Positions 1 to 10,751 of a DNA stretch of 64,000 nucleotides are shown in pieces (positions within the stretch are counted from its first letter, which is position 1; each line of letters starts with the position of its first letter). The notes below the pieces were generated by a model. That model was not told the DNA's origin and did not search any database. It saw only the letters and a program-made list of their open reading frames with translations. The stretch spans positions 3,309,501 through 3,373,500 of the forward strand of contig NZ_CP020814.1 of assembly GCF_002109385.1 (NCBI RefSeq), in the 5' to 3' direction. The position numbers and the translations under genes were made by a program. The stretch is from Halalkalibacter krulwichiae (GTDB taxonomy: Bacteria; Bacillota; Bacilli; Bacillales; Bacillaceae_D).

Positions 1-608
1 GCATGTAGATGCTTTGCTGTTAACTCACTCATTTTTCCTGCGCCTAAAATCACCACATGCTTATTAGAGAAGTCTCCAAAAATATTTTTACCTAACTCAA
101 CCGCTGCATAGCTCACAGAAACGGCATTAGCACCAATCTCTGTTCCTGTATGAGCTTTCTTCGCAACTGTCACAGCTTGCTTAAATAGTTGATTAAAAAT
201 TGTTCCTGTTGCTTTTTGCTCTTGTGCAAGTAGAAAACTATCTTTTACTTGTCCAAGTATTTGAGTTTCACCTAAGATCATTGAATCTAGTCCACAGGAC
301 ACACGGAATAAATGCTCAATTGCGTGTTGGTCCTCGCGAATATCTAAGTATCCGATGAATTCTTCTTTCGGAAGATCAAACCATTCTGCTAAGAAAGTTT
401 TTGTAAAGTGACGGCCAGTGTGCAATTGGTCAGCAACTACATAAACTTCTGTGCGGTTACAGGTTGATATGATTGTACACTCCAAGATACTTTTCATATT
501 ACGTAATTTATTTAAAGCATTAGGAAGTTCAACTTCTTCAAAGGCAAACTTCTCTCTTAATTCGACAGGAGCTGTTTTATAGTTAAATCCGACAACAAGA
601 ATATGCAC
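1..608 (-). CDS. hemA: Glutamyl-tRNA reductase, N-terminal part (cut by window edge)
   Basis: The first enzyme of C5-pathway haem synthesis; it reduces glutamyl-tRNA(Glu) to glutamate-1-semialdehyde with NADPH. The visible 202 residues begin [19 protein letters not shown]. They contain the STCNRTE motif with the catalytic Cys at about residue 50, the [17 protein letters not shown] motif, and the start of the Rossmann NADPH domain (VILGAGKM). The start is a GTG at 606-608 preceded by a GGGGGTG ribosome site. The C-terminal half lies beyond base 1. In B. subtilis hemA heads hemAXCDBL, which would continue leftward. Identity is very secure. Confidence 0.97.
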   Translation of the reverse strand, partial: MHILVVGFNYKTAPVELREKFAFEEVELPNALNKLRNMKSILECTIISTCNRTEVYVVADQLHTGRHFTKTFLAEWFDLPKEEFIGYLDIREDQHAIEHLFRVSCGLDSMILGETQILGQVKDSFLLAQEQKATGTIFNQLFKQAVTVAKKAHTGTEIGANAVSVSYAAVELGKNIFGDFSNKHVVILGAGKMSELTAKHLH

Positions 609-728
609 CTGACGTTCACCCCCAACTTTTATATCCGTTCAAATTTTCTTTATCTATATGCTAAAACATTAACGGTCAACAATAAAATCCTTATACTAGA
701 CTGCTTGCTACCAGTATAACATAGCTAC

Positions 729-757
729 ATTATAACATGTCTAATCTAGCACACAAA
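729..757 (-). promoter_or_regulatory. Candidate hemA promoter
   Basis: On the minus strand a TATAAT -10 box (729-734) sits 17 bp from a weak TTTGTG -35 (752-757). A second TTATACT lies about 20 bp further downstream. B. subtilis hemA is PerR-controlled. I see TTATAAT half-sites here but no good full PerR palindrome, so no operator is called. Confidence 0.35.
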
Positions 758-838
758 AAAAATTTGTGAACAGATCATGAAGCTATGCTATCATGTTGAT
801 ATCGCTTTATCAAATTGGTTTTCAAGGCAATTGCTTCC

Positions 839-868
839 TTGAATGTTATTGTTCCCAACTATTAGTAT
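839..868 (+). promoter_or_regulatory. Candidate sigma-A promoter for the membrane gene at 898
   Basis: TTGAAT (839-844) and TAGTAT (863-868) are separated by 18 bp, 30 bp upstream of the GGAGG-preceded start at 898. The match is moderate. Confidence 0.4.
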
Positions 869-897
869 TTGTATAAAACATTAACAGGAGGATTTGG

Positions 898-1374
898 ATG
901 AAATCACAACGAATCTTTCCAGGCGCCTTACTAATCGGTATTGGCATTTATTTCTTTCTACAGCAGTATTCTTTTCCTGTTCTTGATCCCTTTTTAAGTT
1001 GGCCATCCCTCCTATTCGTCATTGGAGCGGCAATGATTTTACAAGCATATATCGGAAGAGAGAATTCGATGATTCTCCCAGGTGTAATTTTGACTGGATT
1101 ATCCATTCATTTCCATCTCGATTCTCTTATTATGTGGTGGCCTAATCACTGGGGTATGTACACATTGATTGCAGGGATTGCCTTTTTGATTGTCTATGTA
1201 AAAGTTAGAAAAGAAGGGTTAATCCCCGCAATCGTTTTGCTTACCATTTCGTTCTTCAGCTTTACAGCAACAAACCCATTTTTATGGTTTGAACAAGGAT
1301 TTTCTTCTTTGTTTTCACTTTGGCCGATTTTATTAATTGGTTTTGGGTTGTTCTTGCTTATAAGGAAGAAATAA
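898..1374 (+). CDS. Small polytopic membrane protein, LiaI/LiaF-like N-terminal type (ysxD position)
   Basis: A 158-residue protein that is almost entirely hydrophobic, with about five or six membrane-spanning segments. It opens with RIFPGALLIGIGIYFFLQQ and ends with WPILLIGFGLFLLIRKK. This paired 'G-x-x-LIG-G-x-x-FLL' pattern is typical of the DUF5668/LiaI-LiaF transmembrane repeat seen in envelope-stress proteins. The ATG follows a clean AGGAGG site. It lies divergently between hemA and engB, where B. subtilis has ysxD. The fold class is reasonably supported, but no specific function can be given. Confidence 0.75.
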   Translation: MKSQRIFPGALLIGIGIYFFLQQYSFPVLDPFLSWPSLLFVIGAAMILQAYIGRENSMILPGVILTGLSIHFHLDSLIMWWPNHWGMYTLIAGIAFLIVYVKVRKEGLIPAIVLLTISFFSFTATNPFLWFEQGFSSLFSLWPILLIGFGLFLLIRKK

Positions 1375-1417
1375 TACAATTAGAAGGCTTCGTGCACACG
1401 AAGCCTTCTAATTGTAT
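1374..1417 (+). repeat. Perfect 21-bp inverted repeat after the membrane gene
   Basis: Arms 1374-1394 and 1397-1417 pair over 21 bp and begin inside the stop codon of the 898 gene. The + strand copy is followed by A-rich sequence rather than a U tract, so any termination would rely on the next hairpin at 1421-1463. It may protect the mRNA 3' end. Confidence 0.6.
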
Positions 1418-1420
1418 AAA

Positions 1421-1463
1421 AAAACTGGTTAAATCAGCCATCAAGGCTAATTTAACCAGTTTT
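1421..1463 (-). terminator. engB terminator, possibly bidirectional
   Basis: The arms aaaactggttaaat (1421-1434) and its complement (1450-1463) form a 14-bp stem. On the minus strand it ends in a run of seven U just after the engB stop. The + strand side is also moderately T-rich. Confidence 0.75.
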
Positions 1464-1465
1464 AC

Positions 1466-2053
1466 TTATTTTGAAATATAATACAAAATGGTTTTCCATA
1501 TTTGCTCTTTTCCTTGAGCAGTTTCTGAAGAGAAAAGCAACAATGGATCCGATTCGATCTTTTCTAAATCATTCGATATTACTTTTAAGTGTTTCTGCCA
1601 TTTCCCTTTAGGAATCTTATCACTTTTTGTTGCGACGACGATAACTGGAATTTCAAAATGTTTGAGCCAGTTATACATCATTTTATCGTCGGCTGAAGGT
1701 GGATGTCGCAAATCAACAATTAAAACAACCGCTTTTAATTGCTCTCTGTTTTGCAAATACGTTTCAATCATCCTGCCCCATGCTTCACGTTCTGGCTTTG
1801 GTACTTTTGCAAAACCATAACCTGGTACATCGACGAAATAAATACTTTCGTTAATTTCATAAAAATTAAGCGTTTGTGTTTTACCAGGTCTTTGGGAAGT
1901 TCGTGCGAGCCCTTTCCTGTTAATCATTTTATTAATGAATGAACTCTTTCCAACATTTGAACGACCCGACAAGGCAATTTCTGGTAAACCTGAAGTTGGG
2001 TATTGTTCTCGCTTTACAGCGACATGTGCTAAATCGGCTTTTGTTACTTTCAT
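1466..2053 (-). CDS. engB: Ribosome-biogenesis GTPase EngB/YsxC
   Basis: A 195-residue TrmE-Era-EngA-EngB family GTPase needed for late assembly of the 50S ribosomal subunit. All nucleotide-binding motifs are visible: G1 GRSNVGKSS (residues 30-38), G3 DVPGYG (about 75), and G4 TKSDK (about 142). Length matches the family. The ATG lies 3 bp after the lonA stop, so it is the distal gene of the lonA transcript, as in B. subtilis (lonA-ysxC). Its own terminator follows immediately. Confidence 0.96.
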   Translation of the reverse strand: MKVTKADLAHVAVKREQYPTSGLPEIALSGRSNVGKSSFINKMINRKGLARTSQRPGKTQTLNFYEINESIYFVDVPGYGFAKVPKPEREAWGRMIETYLQNREQLKAVVLIVDLRHPPSADDKMMYNWLKHFEIPVIVVATKSDKIPKGKWQKHLKVISNDLEKIESDPLLLFSSETAQGKEQIWKTILYYISK

Positions 2054-2056
2054 TCT

Positions 2057-4377
2057 TTACTCTCCTAACGCATTCTTTAGAACTTCATCTAAATGAGATA
2101 CGAGAATGAATGTCAAGTCGCTTCGCACGCTTTCTGGTACATCCTCTAAATCTTTCTCATTGTCTTTTGGAATGATGATTGTCGTTAAACCAGCTCGATG
2201 AGCACTCATCGACTTCTCTTTCAATCCTCCAATAGGAAGAACGCGGCCTCGCAACGTAATCTCCCCTGTCATTCCAACTTCTTTCTTAACTTTACGGCCT
2301 GTTAAAGCAGAAACCAACGCTGTCGCCATCGTGATTCCAGCAGAAGGTCCGTCCTTAGGTGTTGCGCCTTCTGGAACATGAATATGAATATCTAACTTCT
2401 CATGAAAATCAGGATCAATATTCAATTCTTCTGAACGAGATCTAATGTAACTAAAGGCCGCTTGAGCAGACTCCTTCATTACATCTCCTAATTTTCCAGT
2501 CAACGTTAACTTTCCTTTACCAGCAGCGGCAGACACCTCAATTGAAAGTGTATCTCCCCGACCGTTGTGTAGGCAAGTCCCGTCGCAGCACCAATCTGGT
2601 CTTCTACTTCAGCTAAGCCGTAACGAAATCTCGGTTTACCTAGCATTTCTTCCACCGTTTTCGCCGTTAAGATCACTTTCTTCTTTTCATTGGAAACAAT
2701 GATCTTAGCAGCCTTTCGACAGAGTGTAGCCATTTGTCTTTCAAGATTACGTACCCCTGCTTCACGTGTGTAATAGCGAACAACTTTCTGAATCGCTTCA
2801 TCCTTCATTTGTAGCATACCCTTTGTCAATCCGTGGTCTTTCATTTGTTTTGGTATCAGATAATTTTTGGCGATTTGAATTTTCTCCACTTCCGTATAAC
2901 CTGCAATGGAGATGATCTCCATTCGGTCTAAAAGTGGCCCTGGAATCGTTCCAATATTATTGGCTGTTGTAACAAACATAACCTTAGAGAGATCATAGGC
3001 CTCTTCAATATAATGATCACTAAATGTATTATTTTGCTCTGGATCTAGTACTTCAAGAAGAGCTGCTGATGGATCACCGCGGAAATCATGAGCCATTTTA
3101 TCAATTTCATCAAGTAAGAAGACTGGGTTAATAGAACCTGCCTTCTTCATCCCTTGGATAATTCGCCCAGGCATTGCACCAACATACGTACGACGATGTC
3201 CTCTTATTTCTGCTTCATCTCGTACGCCACCTAATGAGATTCGTACAAATTTCCGGTTCAATGAACGTGCTATTGAGCGAGCAAGAGATGTTTTCCCTAC
3301 TCCCGGAGGACCTGCTAAGCAAAGAATCGGACCTTTTAATTCACGTGTCAGTTGTTGAACTGCTAAGTATTCCAAAACTCGTTCTTTTACTTTCTCTAGA
3401 CCATAATGATCTTCATTTAAGATTTCCTCTGCTCTAATAACATCAAGCTGATCTTCTGTTTCAAACGTCCACGGTAATTGAATCAACCAGTCAAGATAAT
3501 TTCTGAGCACAGAGCTTTCTGCAGAGTTAGCAGGCATCTTTTCATAACGATCAAGCTCTTTTAATGCCTTTTCTTTTACTGCAGGAGGCATATCAGCTTC
3601 TTCAATCTTCTCACGTAATGTCGAAACCTCACCAGTTCGGCCTTCTTTATCGCCTAATTCTTTTTGAATCGCCTTCATTTGTTCACGCAAATAATATTCT
3701 TTTTGCGTCTTTTCCATTGATTTCTTCACTCGTTGGCCAATTTTTTTCTCAAGGCCTAACACTTCTTGCTCATTGTTCAAGACCTCAATTAATTTTAGAA
3801 GGCGTTCTCTTACCGAATAAAGTTCTAGTAGCTCTTGCTTCTGAGTTAGTTTGAGCGGAAGGTTTGCTGCTATAACATCAGCCATTTGCCCAGGTTCAGA
3901 AATATCTTTCACACTTGCTAACGTTTCTGCTGAAATCTTTTTTGATACTTTCGTATACTGCTCAAACATCGTTAGAAGATTTCTCATTAGAGCTTGTATT
4001 TCTGTCGTCAAAAAGGCATCTTCTTCCTCAATCATAGACGCTTCAACTTCGACAAAATCATCAAACTGAATAAATTGTTCAATACGTGCTCGCTTTAGCC
4101 CTTCAACATGAATCCGTACCGTTCCATTTGGAAGCTTTAAGAGACTTTTGACCTTTGCCAATGTCCCAACATGAAAAATCTCTTCCTCGCTTGGATCATC
4201 TATTGAAATTTCTTTTTGAGTTGCTAATAAAATCTGATGGTCCGTTTCCATCACCTGTTCTAATGCCTGAACGGATTTAGGTCTTCCTACATCTAGATGA
4301 AGCACCATAGCAGGAAAAACCAGCAATCCGCGTAACGGCAGAAGCGGAATTTGTCGTCTTTCATTTGTATCGACCAT
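2057..4377 (-). pseudogene. lonA: ATP-dependent protease LonA, interrupted by a one-base frameshift
   Basis: A cytosolic AAA+ Ser-Lys protease. The upstream segment (to about 2556) encodes the N-terminal substrate domain and the ATPase with Walker A GPPGVGKTS (about residue 350) and Walker B VFLLDEID. The downstream segment encodes the protease domain with the catalytic Ser in DGPSAGI and Lys in GGLKEK. The two are in different frames. Conserved sequence LAYTTVG runs into EIHF instead of the expected GDTLSIEVS. Restoring one G in the GGGG run (CCCC at 2556-2559 on +) rejoins them exactly. The start is the ATG at 4377 (MVDTNERRQIPLLPLRG) with GGAGGTG seven bases upstream. As written the protein would lose its active site. 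See findings: an assembly error is likely. Confidence 0.93.
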
Positions 4378-4469
4378 CCGCACACACCTCCATACATCCA
4401 TTTTCCGAATCTAGTTCCGATTGACTAAATTCTTTTGGTGACTTTTTCCGAAAGAAACAATCTTTTTCA

Positions 4470-4498
4470 ATTTTATCTTATCACCATATGTTTGTCTA
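4470..4498 (-). promoter_or_regulatory. Candidate sigma-A promoter for lonA
   Basis: On the minus strand TAGACA (4493-4498), 17 bp, TAAAAT (4470-4475), followed by a leader of about 90 nt. No CtsR heptad repeat is visible. Confidence 0.45.
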
Positions 4499-4500
4499 AT

Positions 4501-6165
4501 TTAAACAGGTGCGATGGAGGTATTCAATTCAGTATTTGCAGGAATAATTTCTTCTTCCGCTTGTTCAATGGCAAGGTCAAGAACCTCATCTAAATGTTCA
4601 ACAGCAACTACGTCCACTCCCGTTACATTTTGTAGAAGGGCTTGCTCATTGTCTTTCGGAATAATGACAGTCTTAGCTCCTGCTAGTTTAGCCGCCTCAA
4701 CCTTTGCAACTACTCCGCCAATCGGTTTTACTTTCCCATGAATACCTAGTTCCCCTGTCATCGCAATTGTATTCTTTACTTTTTCACCACGGATTGCCGA
4801 ATAGATCCCTGTTGCGATCGCAATTCCGGCAGAAGGTCCATCAACTGGACCACCCCCAGGGAAATTCACATGAATATCATAGTCTTGTGTTGGAATCCCC
4901 ATTCGTCTTAACACCGTAACGACATTTTCAACTGAGCCTTTAGCCATACTCTTTCGGCGAATCGAGCGCATCTGATTTCCAGTACTTTCTTCCTCTGCAA
5001 TTCCAGTAATATTAACAGAACCCTTCCCAGGATTATCAATAACATTTACTTCGATTTCAAGCAAAGCTCCTAAGTTAGGACCATACACAGCTAAACCATT
5101 AACCAATCCGATCGCTGAATCGTGATGAATTTTCCTTTCTGGTCTAGGGGCGATTTGACTAGCATGAAGGACCCATTCTACATCGGCTAATGTAATTTGT
5201 TCACGTCCTTCTGCCGTAGCAATTCCTGCAGCAATTTGAACGATGTTAACCGCCTCACGTCCGTTCGTTGCATACTTTGCGATTTGTTCAATCGCACCTT
5301 CTTCTGTTGCGAAGTTAATTTTCTTCGCTGCTTTTTCAGCAATGGATATAATTTCTTTTGGCTTGAGCGCTCGGAAGTATACTTCCAAACAACGCGAACG
5401 AATGGCAGGCGGTAATTCATCCGGTGTTCTCGTCGTTGCCCCTATTAGTCTAAAATCAGCAGGTAACCCCTTTTGAAAAATTTCATGGATGTGTCGTGGA
5501 ATTTGCTGATTTTCTTCACTATAATAAGCACTTTCTAAGAAAACTTTTCGATCCTCAAGTACTTTCAACAACTTATTTAATTGAATTGAATGCAATTCAC
5601 CTATTTCATCGATAAACAAAACACCACCATGCGCTTTTGTTACGGCACCATGTTTGGGTTGTGGAATCCCAGCTTGTCCCATTGCTCCTGCTCCTTGATA
5701 AATTGGATCATGAACAGAGCCGATTAATGGATCTGCAATGCCTCTTTCATCAAATCGAGCTGTCGTTCCATCTAACTCAACAAAGACAGCATCTTGCGAA
5801 AAAGGTGATTGTGCATTTTTCTTTGCTTCTTCTAATACTAGGCGCGCCGCTGCTGTCTTCCCTACACCAGGCGGTCCATAAATAATTACATGTTGCGGGT
5901 TCGGACCACAAAGGGCCGCACGTAATGACTTTATCCCTTCTTCCTGTCCTACAATATCTGAAAAGCTAATCGGCCTCACTTTTTCCGAAAGCGGTTCACT
6001 TAACGAAATTGACCTCATCTTTCTTAACTCTTCCATTTCTTTTCTTGATTCTCGATCAATTGATACCTTTTGATTTCGTTGACTTTTCAATAAATTCCAA
6101 AAGTATACACCAATGATGACTCCAAAAAACAGCTGTACCACTAGTGCAATCCCAGTCCAGTTCAT
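4501..6165 (-). CDS. lonB: Membrane-anchored ATP-dependent protease LonB
   Basis: A 554-residue AAA+ protease of the LonB type; in B. subtilis it acts in the forespore under sigma-F. An N-terminal membrane anchor (residues 5-26, MNWTGIALVVQLFFGVIIGV) comes first. The ATPase follows with Walker A YGPPGVGKTA and Walker B GVLFIDEIG, then the Lon protease domain with Ser in DGPSAGIAIA and Lys in GGVVAKVEAAK. The start is the ATG at 6163-6165 with GGGAGG upstream; longer readings of the frame have no ribosome site. It lies between clpX and lonA as in B. subtilis. Confidence 0.95.
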   Translation of the reverse strand: MNWTGIALVVQLFFGVIIGVYFWNLLKSQRNQKVSIDRESRKEMEELRKMRSISLSEPLSEKVRPISFSDIVGQEEGIKSLRAALCGPNPQHVIIYGPPGVGKTAAARLVLEEAKKNAQSPFSQDAVFVELDGTTARFDERGIADPLIGSVHDPIYQGAGAMGQAGIPQPKHGAVTKAHGGVLFIDEIGELHSIQLNKLLKVLEDRKVFLESAYYSEENQQIPRHIHEIFQKGLPADFRLIGATTRTPDELPPAIRSRCLEVYFRALKPKEIISIAEKAAKKINFATEEGAIEQIAKYATNGREAVNIVQIAAGIATAEGREQITLADVEWVLHASQIAPRPERKIHHDSAIGLVNGLAVYGPNLGALLEIEVNVIDNPGKGSVNITGIAEEESTGNQMRSIRRKSMAKGSVENVVTVLRRMGIPTQDYDIHVNFPGGGPVDGPSAGIAIATGIYSAIRGEKVKNTIAMTGELGIHGKVKPIGGVVAKVEAAKLAGAKTVIIPKDNEQALLQNVTGVDVVAVEHLDEVLDLAIEQAEEEIIPANTELNTSIAPV

Positions 6166-6295
6166 GATGATGAAACCTCCCTGAAGTAGTCGTTTGTTTC
6201 TTTTAGTATGACCGGGAAAAACAACACTAATCAAAGAAAGTTTTGAGAATGATTGGAGAAAAAAAGAAGATCGTTCGATGACATTCTATAATACT

Positions 6296-6344
6296 AAAAA
6301 GGGCGTCTGAAATGGTCTGATTTTGACCTTTTCAGACGCCCCAA
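6296..6344 (-). terminator. clpX terminator
   Basis: The inverted repeat gggcgtctgaaa / tttcagacgccc (6301-6342) is followed on the minus strand by five U. It lies about 130 bp after the clpX stop and upstream of lonB. The rest of the clpX-lonB gap shows nothing recognisable. Confidence 0.75.
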
Positions 6345-6476
6345 AACAATGAGCGGTATCACTTCAATAATTCTTGTGAGAAGCTAAAGCGCTTGTTTCT
6401 CCTCATAAAATAAGTAACAAACAAAGGCATTACATCACCGATCAGAGACTATTAGTCCGTCTCAAAAGTTGTGCCC

Positions 6477-7751
6477 TTATGCACTTTCCTTCGGCTCTGT
6501 TTTGGTCAATGTCATTTCTTGACCATCAGCTGTTAGCAATGTCGGTGGTTCATTATCCGTTACACACTTCTCATGAATGACACATTTGACAATATCTTCA
6601 CGTGAAGGCAGGTCAAACATAACATCAAGCATTAGTGTCTCAATAATCGAACGTAAACCACGTGCGCCCGTCTTACGCTCAATAGCTTTATTTGCTATTT
6701 CACGAAGAGCTTCTTCTGTAAATTCAAGTTCCACATCATCTAGCTCAAGTAATTTCTTATACTGCTTAACAAGCGCATTTTTTGGAGCAGTTAAAATTTC
6801 AACAAGCGCATCAACATCAAGCGGCTCTAAACTTGAAATAACTGGCAAACGACCGATGAACTCAGGAATTAATCCGAAACGAAGTAAATCCTCTGGTAAA
6901 ACTTTCCCTAAATATTCGCCTGGTTTTAAATCGTCTTGCTTCACTTCCGAACCAAACCCAATTACTTTTTTACCAAGACGACGTTTAATGATTTGCTCAA
7001 TTCCATCAAATGCTCCACCACAAATAAATAGTACGTTTGTCGTGTCAATTTGAATGAACTCTTGATGAGGGTGTTTACGTCCACCTTGTGGCGGAACACT
7101 TGCACTTGTACCTTCTAATATCTTCAGTAAGGCTTGCTGTACCCCTTCACCAGATACATCACGTGTAATAGAAGGATTCTCAGATTTACGAGCAACTTTA
7201 TCAATCTCATCAATATATATAATTCCTTTTTCCGCTTTTTCTACATCATAATCAGCTGCTTGTATTAGTTTTAGAAGGATATTTTCAACGTCCTCTCCTA
7301 CATAACCAGCTTCTGTAAGTGATGTTGCATCAGCAATTGCAAATGGAACATTTAAAATTCGAGCTAAAGTCTGAGCAAGTAACGTCTTACCACTACCTGT
7401 TGGTCCAATCATACAAATATTACTTTTTGCCAATTCAACTTCGTCAGAACGAGAAAGAGAATTGATTCGTTTGTAATGGTTGTATACCGCTACTGACAAT
7501 GACTTCTTAGCACGGTCCTGTCCAATTACATAATCATCTAGAATTTGTCTGATTTCATTAGGCTTTGGTACTTCTTGAAACTCAACTTCTTCTTCAGTTC
7601 CTAATTCCTCTTCTACAATTTCTGTACAGAGTTCAATACACTCATCACATATATACACACCTGGTCCGGCAACCAGCTTACGAACTTGGTCTTGTGTTTT
7701 TCCACAAAAAGAACATTTTAATTGTCCTTTTTCTTCATTAAATTTAAACAT
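6477..7751 (-). CDS. clpX: ClpXP protease ATPase subunit ClpX
   Basis: A 424-residue AAA+ unfoldase that feeds substrates to ClpP. The N-terminal zinc-binding domain has CSFC (13-16) and CDEC (about 35-38). Walker A GPTGSGKT, Walker [10 protein letters not shown], the IGF loop (KVIGFGSE) that docks ClpP, and the C-terminal [10 protein letters not shown] sensor-2 region are all present. The start is the ATG at 7749-7751 ([13 protein letters not shown]) with GAGGGGTG upstream; the longer open frame upstream has no ribosome site. Gene order tig-clpX-lonB is conserved. Confidence 0.97.
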   Translation of the reverse strand: MFKFNEEKGQLKCSFCGKTQDQVRKLVAGPGVYICDECIELCTEIVEEELGTEEEVEFQEVPKPNEIRQILDDYVIGQDRAKKSLSVAVYNHYKRINSLSRSDEVELAKSNICMIGPTGSGKTLLAQTLARILNVPFAIADATSLTEAGYVGEDVENILLKLIQAADYDVEKAEKGIIYIDEIDKVARKSENPSITRDVSGEGVQQALLKILEGTSASVPPQGGRKHPHQEFIQIDTTNVLFICGGAFDGIEQIIKRRLGKKVIGFGSEVKQDDLKPGEYLGKVLPEDLLRFGLIPEFIGRLPVISSLEPLDVDALVEILTAPKNALVKQYKKLLELDDVELEFTEEALREIANKAIERKTGARGLRSIIETLMLDVMFDLPSREDIVKCVIHEKCVTDNEPPTLLTADGQEMTLTKTEPKESA

Positions 7752-8226
7752 TCCATCTTCACCCCTCAGAAAATATTGTATCATCCTCATACGACTTGAA
7801 TGGACACGACAATACAATCGTAATGAACTTTGACGTTTCCTAAATAAAGATTGAGAAAACAATCATTTGTCCCAATATTGTACCATATAAGCCGGCTGAA
7901 CCCCTAAAGATAACCCTTTTCAAGAAAAAACAGAATTGGCTATGTTCCAAACGCACACAAGAGAGAACTCCCTCTTGCAAGTATTGCCCCTCCATGCTTT
8001 CGAAATAAAACCTTATGTAATGATCGATATACGAACATAGAAGGCGAGCAATCGATGACTGATTACTTCATTTTATGTATGGATTGATTATACATTCAAG
8101 ATTCATTGAGAAAAATCCTTTTTTCTTCGATAAAATCATTTTCTCAGCTTTATATATGTACGTCCACTCTTCTTAAGCTTGTTCAATATATGCCAAGTCC
8201 ATACATGGCTGTATTTTTGAGTAAGG
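7752..8226. other. Gene-free gap between tig and clpX
   Basis: No convincing gene is seen. An extended -10 (TGGTACAAT, -10 at 7877-7882 on the minus strand) about 125 bp above the clpX start could be its promoter, but no good -35 accompanies it. The open frame of 99 codons on the + strand overlaps the tig 3' end and has no ribosome site. Confidence 0.4.
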
Positions 8227-8260
8227 AAAAACAAGGCACGGTATTTCGCGCCTTGTTTTT
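8227..8260 (-). terminator. tig terminator
   Basis: Arms aaaaacaaggc (8227-8237) and gccttgttttt (8250-8260) form an 11-bp stem with U-rich flanks on the minus strand, 28 bp after the tig stop. Confidence 0.75.
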
Positions 8261-8288
8261 AGTTTCCTCTACAATATCAATCAAATAC

Positions 8289-9581
8289 TTACGCTTTTTT
8301 GCTGTTTTCGACAAGGAATTCAACTGCTTTTTGAACCTTAAGATCACCTTTAAGACCTTCAAGACCACCTTGTGCAGCAAAAATATTTTTAATTTCATCT
8401 GCTGAACGTTGGTACATTTCAGCCATTTTTTCGATTTCTTTTTCTACATCTTCATCAGAAGCTTCAAGGTTTTCAGCAACAGCGATAGCTTCTAGCGTAA
8501 GATTTACGCGTACACGTTTCTCTGCGTCTGTCTTGAATTGCTCGCGCATTGCTTCCTCATCTTGACCAGAGAATTGGAAATATAATTCAAGGTTCATACC
8601 TTGAGCTTGTAAACGTTGCTCGAATTCTTGAAGCATACGATCAACTTCTGTGTTTACCATTGCTTCAGGAATATCGATTGTTGCATTTTCAGCAGCTTTT
8701 TCAACAAGAGTATCACGAACAGCATGCTCTGCTTGATGCTCTTTGTCTTTTGTAAGCTTATCTTTTAATTGAGTCTTTAACTCATCTAAAGTTTCAACTT
8801 CTTCGTTTACATCTTTAGCAAATTCATCATCAAGTGCAGGTAATTCTTTGCGTTTAATGTCGTGAAGTTTCACTTTAAATGTAGCAGCTTTACCAGCTAA
8901 ATTCTCAGCGTGATACTCTTCTGGGAATGTAACTTCAACTTCTTTTTCTTCGCCAGCTTTTAAACCAACCATTTGCTCTTCAAATCCTGGGATGAATTGA
9001 CCTGAACCAATTTCAAGTGAATAGTTCTCAGCTTGTCCACCTTCGAAAGCTTCACCATCAACAAAGCCTTCGAAATCAAATACAGCAGTATCACCGTTTT
9101 CGATTGTACCCTCTTCAACAACAACTAGTTCAGCTTGACGCTCTTGAAGTGTTTTTAATTCAGCTTCTACATCTTCGTCAGTAACAGTTGTGTCTTGCTC
9201 TTCAACTTCAAGACCTTTATAATCGCCAAGTTGTACTTCAGGCTTCACAACTACTTTCGCAGTGAATACAAGATTAGAACCTTTTTCCATTGTTTCGATA
9301 TCAATTTCAGGGCGATCTACAGGCTCAATTCCTGATTCTGTTACAGCAGCCGCATACGCTTCTGGTAATAGAATATCAAGAGCATCTTGATAAAGAGATT
9401 CAACACCGAATTGCTTTTCAAATAATGAACGAGGTACTTTTCCTTTACGGAATCCAGGTACATTTACTTTCTTTGATACTTTCTTGAACGCTTGATCTAA
9501 AGCTGCATCCACTTTCTCAGCTTCAACATCAACTGTAAGGACACCTTCGTTCCCTTCTAACTTTTCCCATTTTGTAGTCAT
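8289..9581 (-). CDS. tig: Trigger factor
   Basis: A 430-residue ribosome-bound chaperone and prolyl isomerase. The N-terminal ribosome-docking signature GFRKGKVPR is at residues 43-51. The central FKBP-type domain (about 160-245) carries [15 protein letters not shown] and the GFEEQMVG motif. The C-terminal helical arms are Lys/Glu-rich. Length matches B. subtilis (about 424). The ATG has TTGGAGG upstream and a strong promoter at 9656-9683. It is monocistronic, with its own terminator. Confidence 0.97.
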   Translation of the reverse strand: MTTKWEKLEGNEGVLTVDVEAEKVDAALDQAFKKVSKKVNVPGFRKGKVPRSLFEKQFGVESLYQDALDILLPEAYAAAVTESGIEPVDRPEIDIETMEKGSNLVFTAKVVVKPEVQLGDYKGLEVEEQDTTVTDEDVEAELKTLQERQAELVVVEEGTIENGDTAVFDFEGFVDGEAFEGGQAENYSLEIGSGQFIPGFEEQMVGLKAGEEKEVEVTFPEEYHAENLAGKAATFKVKLHDIKRKELPALDDEFAKDVNEEVETLDELKTQLKDKLTKDKEHQAEHAVRDTLVEKAAENATIDIPEAMVNTEVDRMLQEFEQRLQAQGMNLELYFQFSGQDEEAMREQFKTDAEKRVRVNLTLEAIAVAENLEASDEDVEKEIEKMAEMYQRSADEIKNIFAAQGGLEGLKGDLKVQKAVEFLVENSKKA

Positions 9582-9655
9582 TTACTTTCCCTCCAACTAT
9601 ACACATCTTCGTTTCCGAACGATAGATTTCTTCTATGATCTTTGACAACCACTCT

Positions 9656-9683
9656 AGTATACCATAACGTTGTTTCATTTCAA
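9656..9683 (-). promoter_or_regulatory. tig sigma-A promoter
   Basis: On the minus strand TTGAAA (9678-9683), 16 bp, TATACT (9656-9661) with an extended TGG just upstream of the -10. It is near consensus and about 75 bp above the start codon. Confidence 0.75.
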
Positions 9684-9701
9684 ATAGTCCTACTAGGTTT
9701 G

Positions 9702-10751
9702 TTATAAGTCACTAGTAAATTCTGTTGAATCTACTTGATATGTTGTCGCTTCAATTGTTTTCACTTCATTAATTTTCTCGTTAAAAATCGCTAATTGATC
9801 GGCATAATTCTCATTCATTCTTTCTAACTCATCTTCAAGCCCAATCCGCTCAGCCGCGCAAAACTGAAAAACATCGCTCCAAAAATGAACGTTAGAAGGT
9901 TCTGGTATAAAAGGATATAAAGCCCATAAGTACGTAGAGCTTAGTTGTTTAGTGATCTCGTATAATAATGGATCAATATGTTCCAACTCATCGCTTACTA
10001 AGTCTAGTAATTGTTGATGAAAATGATGTTGATAGGAAGATGCAAGTTCGCTCGGAATCACTTCTGCCGCTCTCCCTAACTTGCTAATATGTATTTTTTC
10101 TTTGTAGCCTTTTTCTTGTAATACATGCAAGGCCATGCTTTGTAAAACATAATCTCGCTTTTCGCCTTCAAGAAACTTCACAAGTAATTCAGTTGCTTCG
10201 GGATTTTCTATTTCCTTCAATTGTTGTATCGCCTTTGACTGAAGGATCAAAGAATCCGATTGTAGCATCGAAGTCAAATCGGTTGGAATTGGCTCGTCTT
10301 TGCTATCATAATGATTCAACCAGTCTTGATCTCCTACCATTTGGCGACTAAAATGCAGAAGTTGATATAACGATTCAGCGTATTGTGATGGAAACTGATT
10401 TTCAGATAAAACAGCATCCAGGATGTTCACAACTTCTTGATATCTTCCTAGTTGCACAAGTAGTGATATATGTACTTGCAAATTCTCATAATAATCCCCA
10501 ATTCCTTCTCGAAGAAGACTATCGGTATGCTCTACCGCTTCATGAAGCCTCCCTAGTTCAACAAGACTCAACATCTTACCGAACAGAACTTGAGGATTTT
10601 CCGGTTCATGCTCTTCTGCTGATAAGAAAAACTGATAAGCAGTGTTACCATCTTTATCCTTTAGAGCATCCATTCCTTTTTCAATTAAGCGCTTAACAAG
10701 CCCGGGATATAAAATTACTTTATTCTCTTTTTTGTCTCTATGTTTATCCAC
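9702..10751 (-). CDS. ysoA: Tetratricopeptide-repeat protein, YsoA-like
   Basis: A 349-residue soluble helical-repeat protein. At least three TPR-like helix pairs are readable in the first 130 residues (for example GNTAYQFFLSAEEHEPENPQ and GRLHEAVEHTDSLL). The central and C-terminal parts are helical with no catalytic signature. It follows the leu genes and precedes tig, as ysoA does in B. subtilis. I place the start at the GTG 10749-10751, which has GGAG eight bases upstream. The longer TTG start at 10793 has no ribosome site. Its partner and role are unknown. Confidence 0.82.
   Translation of the reverse strand: MDKHRDKKENKVILYPGLVKRLIEKGMDALKDKDGNTAYQFFLSAEEHEPENPQVLFGKMLSLVELGRLHEAVEHTDSLLREGIGDYYENLQVHISLLVQLGRYQEVVNILDAVLSENQFPSQYAESLYQLLHFSRQMVGDQDWLNHYDSKDEPIPTDLTSMLQSDSLILQSKAIQQLKEIENPEATELLVKFLEGEKRDYVLQSMALHVLQEKGYKEKIHISKLGRAAEVIPSELASSYQHHFHQQLLDLVSDELEHIDPLLYEITKQLSSTYLWALYPFIPEPSNVHFWSDVFQFCAAERIGLEDELERMNENYADQLAIFNEKINEVKTIEATTYQVDSTEFTSDL

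Noticed and set aside
729..760. PerR operator at hemA
   Set aside because: TTATAAT half-sites are present but no full TTATAATNATTATAA-like palindrome.
8106..8405. Open frame of 99 codons on the + strand
   Set aside because: No ribosome site, overlaps the tig 3' end and runs through the tig terminator; composition looks non-coding.
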